Of a stretch of DNA of 64,000 nucleotides, positions 45,359 through 54,276 are shown piece by piece. Numbering within the stretch: position 1 is the first letter of the stretch; each line of letters begins with the position of its first letter. This DNA comes from Nitrosopumilus sp. LS_AOA (GTDB lineage: Archaea > Thermoproteota > Nitrososphaeria > Nitrososphaerales > Nitrosopumilaceae). The position numbers and the translations under genes are program-made. The stretch lies in NCBI GenBank assembly GCA_001543015.1, contig LFLC01000010.1:19822-83821 (forward strand), written 5' to 3'. The notes beneath the pieces were generated by a model, which searched no databases, had not been told where the DNA came from, and saw only the letters and a list, made by a program, of their open reading frames with translations.

Positions 45359-48300
45359 TACTCACCAGAAAGAATTTTGTTATCTTTTTTTGATGATTCA
45401 GTAGAACCTAGTTCATCATTTAATGCACTAGACCATTCTAAAAATTCATCATAAGAAGTTGAATTTGAAGATGTATCAAAATTATTCTTTGAATTAAATT
45501 TTTGAGAATTTTTACCAAATTCTCTAGTTTTGTTTTCTAAATTCTTCTTTTGAAGTTTAATTTCAGACTCTATTCGATCTATTTGAATAGCAGATATTTT
45601 CCTTTCAGTTTCAATTCCGGCAATCCTTTTTTCCATCATTTTTTCTTTCTCTGCCAAATCTTTCTTTTCAAGTTCAATGACTACTGCCTTTCTCTGTAGT
45701 TCAGTATCAGAAATTTTTCTAGAAAGCTCAATTTCAGAAATGATACCATCAAATTTTGATGATTTTATTGATTCATCAGATTTTAGATTTTTGTCAACGT
45801 CTATCTTGTTTGATTGAATATCTTGCTCAATTTCAAACGCAGCTATAGTTTTTTCTAATTCAATTTTTCTTTGATTAAGATGTTCCTGTTCAATTTCAAC
45901 TCTTAATTCTTTTTGTTGTAATTCGGAGGTAATTTTCTTCTTTTCAAGTTCAATTGCTGCAATATTTCGCTCAAGTGTGAATTTAGCAATTCGTTTTTCA
46001 AGATCCCAGGATTTCTGATTTATTCTTTTTTCCTCAAGTTCAATAATTGATTCTTTTCTTTGTAATTCTGAGGAGAGTTTTTTCTTTTCAAAATTTACTT
46101 TAGATAATTTAGTTTCAAGATCCAATGTTTTTTCATTTAAAATTTGCTTGTGGGATTGAACTTCAGTCAAACTCGTTTCTAGTTGTTCTGTTTTTTGAGA
46201 TAGGTTATTTTTTTGGAGTTGAACTTCTGATTCTTTTCTTTCAAGTTTAACTAAATTAGATTTCTTTTCAAGTTCAATTTGGGCTTCCTTGTTTTTTAGA
46301 TCAGAGATAATTTTTTTCTTTTCAAATGTATTTTCTAAAATTTGATTTTCCAAATATTTAGTTTTTTTGCTTTGAATTTTCTTTTCTAGTTTAATTTCAG
46401 CCAAGTTCTTTTCTAGTTGTTCTGTTTTTTGAGATAGGTTATTTTTTTGGAGCTCAATTTCAGCTAAGCTATTTTCAAGAGTTACAGTAGTTTTCATTTT
46501 ATCAAATTTAGATTCTGCCAAATTCTGTTCTAATTCAAATGTCATTTTCTTTTTATCAAGATCCACTTCAACTAAGCTTTTTTCTAGTTGTTCTGTTTTT
46601 TTAGATAGATTATTTTTTTGTAATTGAACTTCAGAGATGATTTTTTCTAATTGTTGTTTTTCTTTAGATATATTATTTTTTTGGAGTTGAACTTCATCTA
46701 AGCTTTTTTCTAGTTGTTCTGTTTTTTGATAAATATTATTTTTCTCAAATTTGATTTCAGAGGTTCTTTTTTCAAATTTTGAGACAATTTTCATTTTTTC
46801 ATATTGAACATCAGATATAGTTTGTTCCAAATCATTCATTCTTTGAGCAATTACTTTTCTCTGAAGTTCTAAAGCAATAAAATTTTTCTGGATTTCATCA
46901 GTGTTAATATTTTTTTGTGATTGGACTTCAGTTAAGCTTCTTTCTAGTTGTTTTGTTTTTTGAGAAAGAGTGAGTTTTTGTAATTGAACTTCAGAGAGGG
47001 TTTTTTCTAATTCTTTAGTTTTTTGAGATAGGTTATTTTTTTGGAGCTCAATTTCATTACGATCATTTCCAAGTTTCATCATTGATTTCTTTTTGAATTC
47101 ATTTTCTGCAATATTTTCTTCCAATTGTTCTGTTTTTTGAGAAAGAGTGAGTTTTTGTAATTGAACTTCAGCTAAGCTTTTTTCTAGCAAAGCAGAATTA
47201 CTAGATAAATGGTTTTTTTGGAGCTCAATTTCATTAGATTTTTTCTGAAGCTCAATTTCAAATTCTTTTCTTTCAAATTCAATTGAATGTATTTTTCTCT
47301 CGAGTTCAACTAGAGCTGTTTTCTTTTGAAGCTCAACTTCAGATAGATTCTTTTTCAGTTGTTCTTTCTCCTGAAATGTAATATCTTTTTCAAGTTTGAC
47401 GTCAGATAATTTTTTTTCTAATTCTTTAGTTTTTTGGGATAGGTTATTTTTTTGGAGCTCAATTTCAGTACGATCATTTTCAAGTTTCATCATTGATTTC
47501 TTCTTTTCAAGTTCATTTTCTGCAATATTTTCTTCCAATTGTTCTGTTTTTTGAGAAAGAGTAAGTTTTTGTAATTGAACTTCAGCTAATCTCTTTTCTA
47601 GATGGGTAGATTTTTGTTCCAAATTCTTTTCTGTAAATTTAATTTCATTTTCTATTCTTTCAAGTTTAGCTAGACCTCCTTTTCTTTCTAATTCAAATGT
47701 AGTTTCTTTATTTTCATATGCAATTTTCTTTTTTTCAAATTCAATTTCCATCAATCCATATTCGAATTGTTTTGTTTTATCTAATAGATCATTTTTTTGA
47801 AATTCGATATTTTTAACATTATTTTTTAAATCTTCTGGTGTTGTAGATTGAATTCGTTTCTCGTCCATATTTTTGATACTATCTTCTAATTGGCCGGATC
47901 TTTGAGGAGAGGTTTCTGATGCAATTACAGTTGGAATAATTCTCTCAGGTTGATTTTGATTAATTATTTTAGATGGTTGTTCATTATTTTCTTGTTCAAC
48001 AGTTTTTGTAGTTTTTGAGTTAAAAATTTCTCCAAGAGATGAAAATAGAGATTGTTTTGGTTTTGTTGTAACTATTTCATCATTATCGGTTTTTGATGAT
48101 TTATTTGTTCCAAAACCTTTTTTAGATTTTTTATATACAATTAAACCGCCAAGGGCTGCAATGGATATGAGTGCTACATTAAAAATAGCAATAGAGTAAT
48201 CAACTTCCCATACGGCATTAACAATTTTTGGACCAGTCATCAAAACTGTTCCAGTGTATGATATTGATTCAGAATCACCAATCCATCCTTGGAAAATTTG

Positions 48301-49503
48301 TTGATTCCATATACCTGTAGGATCTCGAGGCTGATTAGTTCCAAAAGAAGCTAAATCACCCTCATTATACCATCCAGAACCAGTCGGAAATCCATAATCA
48401 GAGTTTACAGTTAATTGATATTGTTTTTTCCAAGTTCCCTCTAATACTTTGGGACCGTCTAATGGAATCTGAATATTCATTCCACTAGATGTTTCATCTC
48501 CAACCCATCCATTAAAAATTAAACGAGTTCCAGCCAGTCCTAAATCATAAGTTTGTTGATTAATTGATGCAACGACAACATCACCTTCATCATACCATCC
48601 ACTACCTTCTACAGTTCCGTAAGGACTACTAACATCAATGTAAAATTGATTCTTCCAATCAATTGAAACTTTGTAATAATCATCCATCACTAAACTGGTA
48701 ATTGGTTCGGTTGGTTCTTTAATTTCTGCATAGTTTATTCCAGTACTTACCCATGAATTGATAGTTCGTTTAATTTTATTCTCAAAATTTGGATTAACAT
48801 TACTAGTAATTAATGGTGCAACTGAATCCTCATCATGCCAACTAGTTTGAAGGATAATAGTTTTATCTGCAGAATCAACAATGTCTAATCTATATTGTTT
48901 ATCCCAGTTTGCAGTAATTGTTTCAGTCTGGTTTATTTTAATTACATTAGACATTAAACTTGGGGTATTACCGCCACTCCATCCAGAAAATGCATATCGT
49001 ATTCCATCATAGATTTCATCATTAACAAATTGTTGAGATACACTAAAATCCACAGTTGTTCCATCAACATATGTTCCAACACCAACAGTTTTTCCAAATT
49101 GTGAAATTATTGTCAAATCATATTTTGTAAGTGTTGTAGGAGTAGATGTTTGTTTTTTTACTGGATGAAAAGAATACATTGCAGTTACAACATGGTCTTT
49201 ATCTACCAATACAGTGTAGGGGTTTCCATCAACCCATTGACCATCAACTGTCCATCCGACAAAATCATATGCACCCCATTCCAGTAGAACTGTTTCAGTT
49301 TTTAGCCAAGTTCCCTCTTCATAAAATCCTGAGCCTTGAAGATCTAACCCAGGAGGTGATGACTTCATAATTATTTCAAAATTATTTTGATGAATAACAG
49401 CTTCTCCTACCACATGATCTCCAGATATCTCATCAATTGATGAAATATACAATAAAATACAAAATATTCCAAAAATGGATGTTATTTTTACATTTGATTT
49501 CAT
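45358..49503 (-). CDS. giant transmembrane coiled-coil protein with five extracytoplasmic beta repeats
   Basis: A 1381-residue protein. Order: signal peptide (~1-28); five ~75-residue beta repeats (~39-115, 128-200, 207-283, 286-357, 361-432) of the divergent InlB-B-repeat type, each with a (Y/L)xxGxWYxEG-like strand and an FxGW(V/I/S)GD turn; one membrane helix (~435-457), then KKSKKG; a low-complexity linker; and ~800 residues of coiled coil (~540-1345) from repeats such as EVQLQKNNLSQKTEQLEKSL. Topology puts the beta repeats outside and the coiled coil inside. If helical, the coil would span over 100 nm. First gene of an operon with two secreted proteins. Internal DNA repeats may allow length change. 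A structural or tethering role is inference. Confidence 0.7.
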   Translation of the reverse strand: MKSNVKITSIFGIFCILLYISSIDEISGDHVVGEAVIHQNNFEIIMKSSPPGLDLQGSGFYEEGTWLKTETVLLEWGAYDFVGWTVDGQWVDGNPYTVLVDKDHVVTAMYSFHPVKKQTSTPTTLTKYDLTIISQFGKTVGVGTYVDGTTVDFSVSQQFVNDEIYDGIRYAFSGWSGGNTPSLMSNVIKINQTETITANWDKQYRLDIVDSADKTIILQTSWHDEDSVAPLITSNVNPNFENKIKRTINSWVSTGINYAEIKEPTEPITSLVMDDYYKVSIDWKNQFYIDVSSPYGTVEGSGWYDEGDVVVASINQQTYDLGLAGTRLIFNGWVGDETSSGMNIQIPLDGPKVLEGTWKKQYQLTVNSDYGFPTGSGWYNEGDLASFGTNQPRDPTGIWNQQIFQGWIGDSESISYTGTVLMTGPKIVNAVWEVDYSIAIFNVALISIAALGGLIVYKKSKKGFGTNKSSKTDNDEIVTTKPKQSLFSSLGEIFNSKTTKTVEQENNEQPSKIINQNQPERIIPTVIASETSPQRSGQLEDSIKNMDEKRIQSTTPEDLKNNVKNIEFQKNDLLDKTKQFEYGLMEIEFEKKKIAYENKETTFELERKGGLAKLERIENEIKFTEKNLEQKSTHLEKRLAEVQLQKLTLSQKTEQLEENIAENELEKKKSMMKLENDRTEIELQKNNLSQKTKELEKKLSDVKLEKDITFQEKEQLKKNLSEVELQKKTALVELERKIHSIEFERKEFEIELQKKSNEIELQKNHLSSNSALLEKSLAEVQLQKLTLSQKTEQLEENIAENEFKKKSMMKLGNDRNEIELQKNNLSQKTKELEKTLSEVQLQKLTLSQKTKQLERSLTEVQSQKNINTDEIQKNFIALELQRKVIAQRMNDLEQTISDVQYEKMKIVSKFEKRTSEIKFEKNNIYQKTEQLEKSLDEVQLQKNNISKEKQQLEKIISEVQLQKNNLSKKTEQLEKSLVEVDLDKKKMTFELEQNLAESKFDKMKTTVTLENSLAEIELQKNNLSQKTEQLEKNLAEIKLEKKIQSKKTKYLENQILENTFEKKKIISDLKNKEAQIELEKKSNLVKLERKESEVQLQKNNLSQKTEQLETSLTEVQSHKQILNEKTLDLETKLSKVNFEKKKLSSELQRKESIIELEEKRINQKSWDLEKRIAKFTLERNIAAIELEKKKITSELQQKELRVEIEQEHLNQRKIELEKTIAAFEIEQDIQSNKIDVDKNLKSDESIKSSKFDGIISEIELSRKISDTELQRKAVVIELEKKDLAEKEKMMEKRIAGIETERKISAIQIDRIESEIKLQKKNLENKTREFGKNSQKFNSKNNFDTSSNSTSYDEFLEWSSALNDELGSTESSKKDNKILSGE

Positions 49504-49550
49504 TTAATTCACAATAAAATTAGTTCACAAGTGAGTAATGCGTAATGGTA

Positions 49551-49565
49551 TGATCAAGATGATCA
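49551..49565. promoter_or_regulatory. operator-like site TGATCAAGATGATCA
   Basis: A direct repeat of TGATCA with the AGA spacer and 9-bp period, 48 bp upstream of the giant coiled-coil gene's start. It differs at only two positions from the central pair TGAACAAGATGTTCA of the array at 25537-25551, so the same regulator may act at both places. Confidence 0.4.
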
Positions 49566-49775
49566 AACTAGATTGGGGGTAGAAATTTTGGATGGAATTC
49601 AAAAAAATGTTAAAAAAAGTGTATTTGTACAAAATTTCTAGGCAGGATCTTGGAACCATTGAAGAGGAGGATAGTTGCTTTCAAAAATATTCAAAGTAGA
49701 ATCAGTATTGACTACTAGTCAGGATATATCAAAAGAGATAATTCTTTTAGAATTATTTTTACTAAATTGTATAAC

Positions 49776-50186
49776 ATGAATGAAACTAGACAAACTCAAA
49801 TCAACATAGGAGATTACAACAAACCACAAGAACAAACAAAGGCCATAGGAATTGGAAAAATAATTGGCAAAATCATCAACATCAAAGACTTTCAAACAAA
49901 TCGGGGCAGACCATCACCATACACCCCAAAAGAGGCAATTGGTGAGGATGGAATGACAGACTATGACGTAATTGATACTGTAGAAACATTTGAGGTAAAC
50001 AATCAAAAGGTAAGTTCTTTTTTTGTGACTCCAGCAATTGTAAAGCAAATCAAAAGAGTGCCAAACTATCAATCAGAATTAGCAGCAGGAAAAGTATTTG
50101 GCCCATGTAAAGTTGGCCAAAAGAAATCTTCAAAGACTAATGCTAATTATTGGTGTCTTCTTTTCCAAGGAGAAGAAGGGTACTAG
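49776..50186 (+). CDS. conserved hypothetical protein, 136 aa
   Basis: A soluble 136-residue protein, Gln- and Thr-rich at the start (MNETRQTQINIGDYNKPQEQ), then beta-rich with a single Cys pair (GPCKVGQ and YWCLLFQG) near the C-terminus. The start ATG 49776 is preferred over TTG 49767. No family recognised. The strand order suggests an OB-like barrel, but this is speculative. It lies between the surface operon and the receiver genes. Confidence 0.45.
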   Translation: MNETRQTQINIGDYNKPQEQTKAIGIGKIIGKIINIKDFQTNRGRPSPYTPKEAIGEDGMTDYDVIDTVETFEVNNQKVSSFFVTPAIVKQIKRVPNYQSELAAGKVFGPCKVGQKKSSKTNANYWCLLFQGEEGY

Positions 50187-50266
50187 TTTTTTTATTTCCT
50201 AAAAATATTTCCAGAAATTGTCCTTTTGAAGATAGAAATTTGTAGTTTACAACTTTGTAACTAATC

Positions 50267-50274
50267 TTTATATG
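50267..50274 (+). promoter_or_regulatory. TATA box upstream of receiver gene 50302
   Basis: TTTATATG sits 28 bp before the ATG at 50302, the proper distance for a leaderless archaeal transcript. It is followed immediately by an A-rich stretch. It probably drives the two overlapping receiver genes and perhaps the kinase. Confidence 0.45.
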
Positions 50275-50301
50275 ATTTAAAGTAAAAAAATTGTATACAA
50301 A

Positions 50302-50676
50302 ATGAAAGTATTACACATTGATGATAACCAAGCAATCAGAGAGACATTTGCTGATGTTTTATCCATGATGGACATGGAGATAGAATCAATTGGTAATGGA
50401 AGAGATGGCCTAAATAAAATTCTAGAGGGAACCTATGATGTTGTTTTATTAGATTTGACCATGCCCGATTTTAGTGGTTTTGACTTAATAGAAGAATTAG
50501 AGAAACAAGGAAAGACCCCAAATAATATTTTTGCATTATCTGCAATGACTTTATCTAATGACCAAACAGATCTTTTAAAAAAAAATGGAATTGCAAAAAT
50601 TCTTTCCAAACCAATCGAAATTGCCGTGTTAACTAAAGAAATAAGGACATTCCTAAAGGAGAACAAACATGAATGA
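50302..50676 (+). CDS. stand-alone response regulator (CheY-like), 124 aa
   Basis: A single receiver domain: acidic pair in LHIDDN (~7-8), phosphoacceptor D51 in VLLDLTMP, Ser/Thr in ALSAMT and Lys in ILSKPIE. No output domain. Its end overlaps the next receiver's start by 8 bp. With that receiver and the CHASE3 kinase it forms an apparent three-gene signalling operon. Confidence 0.9.
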   Translation: MKVLHIDDNQAIRETFADVLSMMDMEIESIGNGRDGLNKILEGTYDVVLLDLTMPDFSGFDLIEELEKQGKTPNNIFALSAMTLSNDQTDLLKKNGIAKILSKPIEIAVLTKEIRTFLKENKHE

Positions 50677-51055
50677 TACAATAATAATAGAAAAGTCTAA
50701 AAAAATATCAAAAATAAATTCAGTTCTAGTAGTAGATGATAATAAAAAAATTCAAGAGACAATGAGTTTTATTTTAGAAAACTTAGGTCATAAAGTATGG
50801 TCAGCTAATAACGGAGAAGATGCAATAAAAAAATACCAAAAATGTAACCCAGATCTTGTTTTCATGGATATTAAAATGCCAAAAATGGGCGGTATTGAGG
50901 CAATTACAAAAATTAAAAAAATAGACAATAAAGCAAATATCATAATAATGACTGCATTTTCAGAGAACAATGACGTAAGAGAATTAGCAAAAGATAATTC
51001 TATAAAGATAATTGACAAACCTTTTGAAATTGCGGAAATTAAAAAATGCTTGTAG
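50669..51055 (+). CDS. stand-alone response regulator (CheY-like), 128 aa
   Basis: A second receiver, with ~16 extra N-terminal residues. Acidic pair VVDDN (~23-24), phosphoacceptor D67 in VFMDIKMP, Thr in IMTAFS and Lys in IIDKPFE. It starts inside the preceding receiver gene (8-bp overlap) and ends 46 bp before the CHASE3 kinase. The two adjacent receivers facing one kinase suggest a branched or phosphate-sink pathway. Confidence 0.9.
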   Translation: MNDTIIIEKSKKISKINSVLVVDDNKKIQETMSFILENLGHKVWSANNGEDAIKKYQKCNPDLVFMDIKMPKMGGIEAITKIKKIDNKANIIIMTAFSENNDVRELAKDNSIKIIDKPFEIAEIKKCL

Positions 51056-51101
51056 AAATTATTTTTGATAATATTTGTTTTAAAAAATTAGGTAATACAT
51101 A

Positions 51102-53093
51102 ATGAAATTACGAATAAAAATTCTAGTCGGATTCATGGTAATAATTACATTAATGGGGATTTTGGGTGTAGTTACGTATTCTAATTTTCTTGAAATTAAT
51201 GAACAGTTTGAATTTTTAATCGAGCATGATCTTGAAGTATTACAAAACGCTCAGCAATTACAAAAGCACATAGTTGATGCTGAAACAGGACAGAGAGGAT
51301 TCATTATTGTAGGTGAGGAATCATTTTTGGAACCATATTATTCTGGAATTTCAGGATTTAATGAACTAGTAAAAATAGAGAAACAGCTAGTTTCAGATAA
51401 TCCATCTCAAGTAGAAAAATTAAATTTAATTGAGTCATTATTTAACGACTGGAATGAGCAAGCAGCTATCCCTGAGATAGAGTTAGCAAGAATTGCCCAT
51501 ACAACTGACATTAATGCCAAGAATCTAGAACTTCTCAAAAAGGGAACAGGTAAAGGGATTCTAGATGAATTACGTGTACTACTTGATGAATCACTAGAAC
51601 GTGAAATAGAAGAGGGTGAATTAGAACAGCAAATATTACTGTATAAAATTTCCAAAGAACTAGTTGACAGGGAAACAGGACAGAGAGGATTTCTAATTAC
51701 AGGAGATGAGTCGTTTCTAGAACTATACAATGATGGAAATAAGAATTTAAAGATTCACCTAAATGAATTGTTGATTAATGTAGAAGAAGAACATGTCGAG
51801 GAAGACATACATGCACTAGAAGAACATGAAGAAGAATCAAAAATTGTAGAAAAAATAATTATACTAGCACAAAGATGGGAAACAGAAGCAGTTATTCCTG
51901 AAATTGATTTCAGAAAGGAACTAAATAAAAATCCAACCATTTATGATGTTTCAATACTTTTAAAATCTGAAACTGGGAAAAATATTTTAGATAACATTAG
52001 GGAAGAATTTAAAGAATTTATTCAAATTGAAAATAATCTAAAAGATAAAAGATTTGAAACAGTAAAAGAAATCAAAACTTCAGCAGAAATCAATATTGCG
52101 ATATTTGTTTCAATTGCAACAATTATAGGAATTGGTATTGCAATAACATTATCGCATTCTATCAATAAATCATTAAAATTGTTAATTTTAGGCACAGAAC
52201 GCTTTGGAAAAGGAGAATTTGAGGCCATCCCAATAGCAGGTGATGATGAGATTTCAGCCTTGTCAGGCTCATTTAATGAGATGGCACAAAATATTGAATT
52301 TTCAAATAAAAGCCTGCAAGAGACGCTAAATAAATTACAAATTCAAAAAAATGAATTAGATCAAATGAATCAAGAAATGAAAAAAACCGAAGTACTAAAA
52401 GAAGAATTTGTGGCAATGATTTCACACGAATTAAAGACACCACTTACACCAATTTTGATGTGGGCAGAGGCATTACAAGATAAAAAAATGTTGGGAGAAT
52501 TAAATGAAAAACAAATCAAAGCAACAGAAACAATTTTCAATTGTGCAACTGAATTATCAGAATTAATTTCAGACATATTTGATTCATACAAATTAGATTT
52601 AGACAAAATAGAATTTAATGAACATGAAATAAATCTCATGGAATTAATGAACTCTACAAAGGATACAGCAAAAAAATTGATAGGTAGGGATAATATAATA
52701 ATAGAAAATACTACAAATGAAAATATCACAATTTACAGCGATAAGAAAAGAATAGATCAAATATTTAAAAATCTCATAACTAATGCCATTGATTTTGTTG
52801 AGCAGGATACTGGAAAAATAGAAATTAATGCCTCAGTAAAGGGGGAGGATATTGAATTTAGGGTTAAAGATAATGGAGTTGGAATTAAAAAAGAGTTTCA
52901 AAAAGACTTATTCAAAAAATTCTATCAAATTGACACATCTGCTACAAGAAAACATGGTGGTTCAGGCCTAGGTCTCTCTATTTGCCATGGAATGGTGAAG
53001 GGGATGAAGGGTAAAATTTGGGTAGAAAGTGAATACGAGGAAGGCACTACATTTTACTTTACTTTGCCAATAGTGAATAAAACTGTAAAATAA
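51102..53093 (+). CDS. membrane histidine kinase with tandem CHASE3 sensor
   Basis: A 663-residue kinase. TM1 (~8-28) is followed by a long extracytoplasmic region containing the CHASE3 motif twice, DAETGQRGFIIVGEE (~59-73) and DRETGQRGFLITGDE (~195-210), so the sensor is a tandem duplication. TM2 (~328-348) leads to a HAMP domain, then HisKA with [13 protein letters not shown], and the ATPase boxes [40 protein letters not shown]. All catalytic motifs are intact. It follows two receivers and precedes a kinase-less sensor of similar topology. Confidence 0.9.
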   Translation: MKLRIKILVGFMVIITLMGILGVVTYSNFLEINEQFEFLIEHDLEVLQNAQQLQKHIVDAETGQRGFIIVGEESFLEPYYSGISGFNELVKIEKQLVSDNPSQVEKLNLIESLFNDWNEQAAIPEIELARIAHTTDINAKNLELLKKGTGKGILDELRVLLDESLEREIEEGELEQQILLYKISKELVDRETGQRGFLITGDESFLELYNDGNKNLKIHLNELLINVEEEHVEEDIHALEEHEEESKIVEKIIILAQRWETEAVIPEIDFRKELNKNPTIYDVSILLKSETGKNILDNIREEFKEFIQIENNLKDKRFETVKEIKTSAEINIAIFVSIATIIGIGIAITLSHSINKSLKLLILGTERFGKGEFEAIPIAGDDEISALSGSFNEMAQNIEFSNKSLQETLNKLQIQKNELDQMNQEMKKTEVLKEEFVAMISHELKTPLTPILMWAEALQDKKMLGELNEKQIKATETIFNCATELSELISDIFDSYKLDLDKIEFNEHEINLMELMNSTKDTAKKLIGRDNIIIENTTNENITIYSDKKRIDQIFKNLITNAIDFVEQDTGKIEINASVKGEDIEFRVKDNGVGIKKEFQKDLFKKFYQIDTSATRKHGGSGLGLSICHGMVKGMKGKIWVESEYEEGTTFYFTLPIVNKTVK

Positions 53094-53203
53094 GTAATAA
53101 TTTATTCATACAAAAGTCTGAGATTTTCATATATTCTAATCATAGTGTTAAAATTAATTTTTATCAAACATTGATTTATTAATAATTTAAAAGAAAATCA
53201 TTT

Positions 53204-53893
53204 ATGGAGAAAATTATTTTCAGTTCAACGGCAATACTGGCAATAATTTTAATTATTTTTACAGTTTTCATATCTATAGAACTTGACACAATTTTAAAAA
53301 ATAATCAAAAGATTGAACAAGCTATAGAACTTTCAATGATTTCTCTTGATTTTAATGTTGAAAATTATCACACACAACTTGAAGTGTGGGAATATGCATA
53401 TTTGCCAAATTCAGAAAGACTAGATGCATTTTATATTCATAAAACTACGTTGGATGGATTATTAAATAAATGGGATAAGCAAATTAAAGAAGCTAAAAAT
53501 GATGATCAAGTAATATATAAAAATGGAGTTGAAGATATGATTTCAATTTCTGATTCATTAGAATTAGTAAAAAAGGATTGGGTGGGAGTAATAGAATCAA
53601 TACTAAACTATCAAGAAGCAATACGTGTCAATGATTCTGAAGAAAGACTAAGTCAATTAAGAAATATTTCAGAACAAAAAATTATTGCAAATGAAGAACT
53701 TTTTGATAATCTTAGTTTCAATAAAAATGTGGATATTTTTGTAATTAATCAAAAATCCATGATACACGAATTACAAAATCAACAAGAAAAGTCAATTAAT
53801 GATTTCAAAATCATATTGATTATACTCATTCCAATTGCCGTTACTATATGCATGATAACTAATTTTGTTATTATAAAAAAAGTTAAAAATTAA
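53204..53893 (+). CDS. kinase-less membrane sensor protein (CHASE3-like topology)
   Basis: A 229-residue protein with TM1 (~5-27), a ~175-residue helical extracytoplasmic domain, and TM2 (~203-225), ending KKVKN just where a HAMP domain would begin. The soluble part looks like a four-helix sensor bundle, but has no CHASE3 DxExGQRG motif. It may be a true stand-alone receptor that acts on a kinase in trans, or a truncated kinase; no kinase remnant is seen downstream, only a nuclease gene fragment. It follows the CHASE3 kinase by 110 bp. Confidence 0.55.
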   Translation: MEKIIFSSTAILAIILIIFTVFISIELDTILKNNQKIEQAIELSMISLDFNVENYHTQLEVWEYAYLPNSERLDAFYIHKTTLDGLLNKWDKQIKEAKNDDQVIYKNGVEDMISISDSLELVKKDWVGVIESILNYQEAIRVNDSEERLSQLRNISEQKIIANEELFDNLSFNKNVDIFVINQKSMIHELQNQQEKSINDFKIILIILIPIAVTICMITNFVIIKKVKN

Positions 53894-54110
53894 TGATTAT
53901 CTCATATAGAAAATAAAAACTAGAATTTATGAAAAATGTGGTGGTATTCCTTCGTAAATGTACTGCAAGCATTACAAAATCAAATTTACCTGCTTTGAAC
54001 GACACTAAATATGGACTTCGCCACCAATCATGTGTCGATTTAATTTCCCTATATCTAAAATCAAAGTCGGGGATTAGATTTACTAGGCATTTTTTATATT
54101 TTCTACGCAT
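53883..54110 (-). pseudogene. fragment of an endonuclease/exonuclease/phosphatase (EEP) protein
   Basis: On the minus strand a ~75-codon frame reads DWWRSPYLVSFKAGKFDFVM followed by LAVHLRR. This matches the central EEP (DNase I-like) strand-loop-strand signature, where RxPxxxxFxAGxFDF is followed by the catalytic-region H. The rest of the ~250-residue domain is absent: a TAG stop lies immediately upstream of the first Met, and the C-terminal part degenerates. The opposite-strand frame in the same place is taken as a shadow. It fills most of the 383-bp gap between the sensor and the kinase; no intact gene is there. Confidence 0.5.
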
Positions 54111-54276
54111 CTACGCCTCATTTAATCTTCAAAAAAGGTTCAGGTCTAAAGGGGTTTGAATTAATAATTTCTTTAATGCTGCTCATTTTAAGCATACTCA
54201 CATTTTTGTGTATAATCATCTATGAATAGTAAGTGGAATTTAATATGATAATTGTTAAACATGAGGAGATTTTTTC

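Noticed and set aside
53929..54159. Plus-strand 76-codon frame opposite the EEP fragment
   Set aside because: It matches no family I know, whereas the minus strand carries the recognisable EEP pattern.
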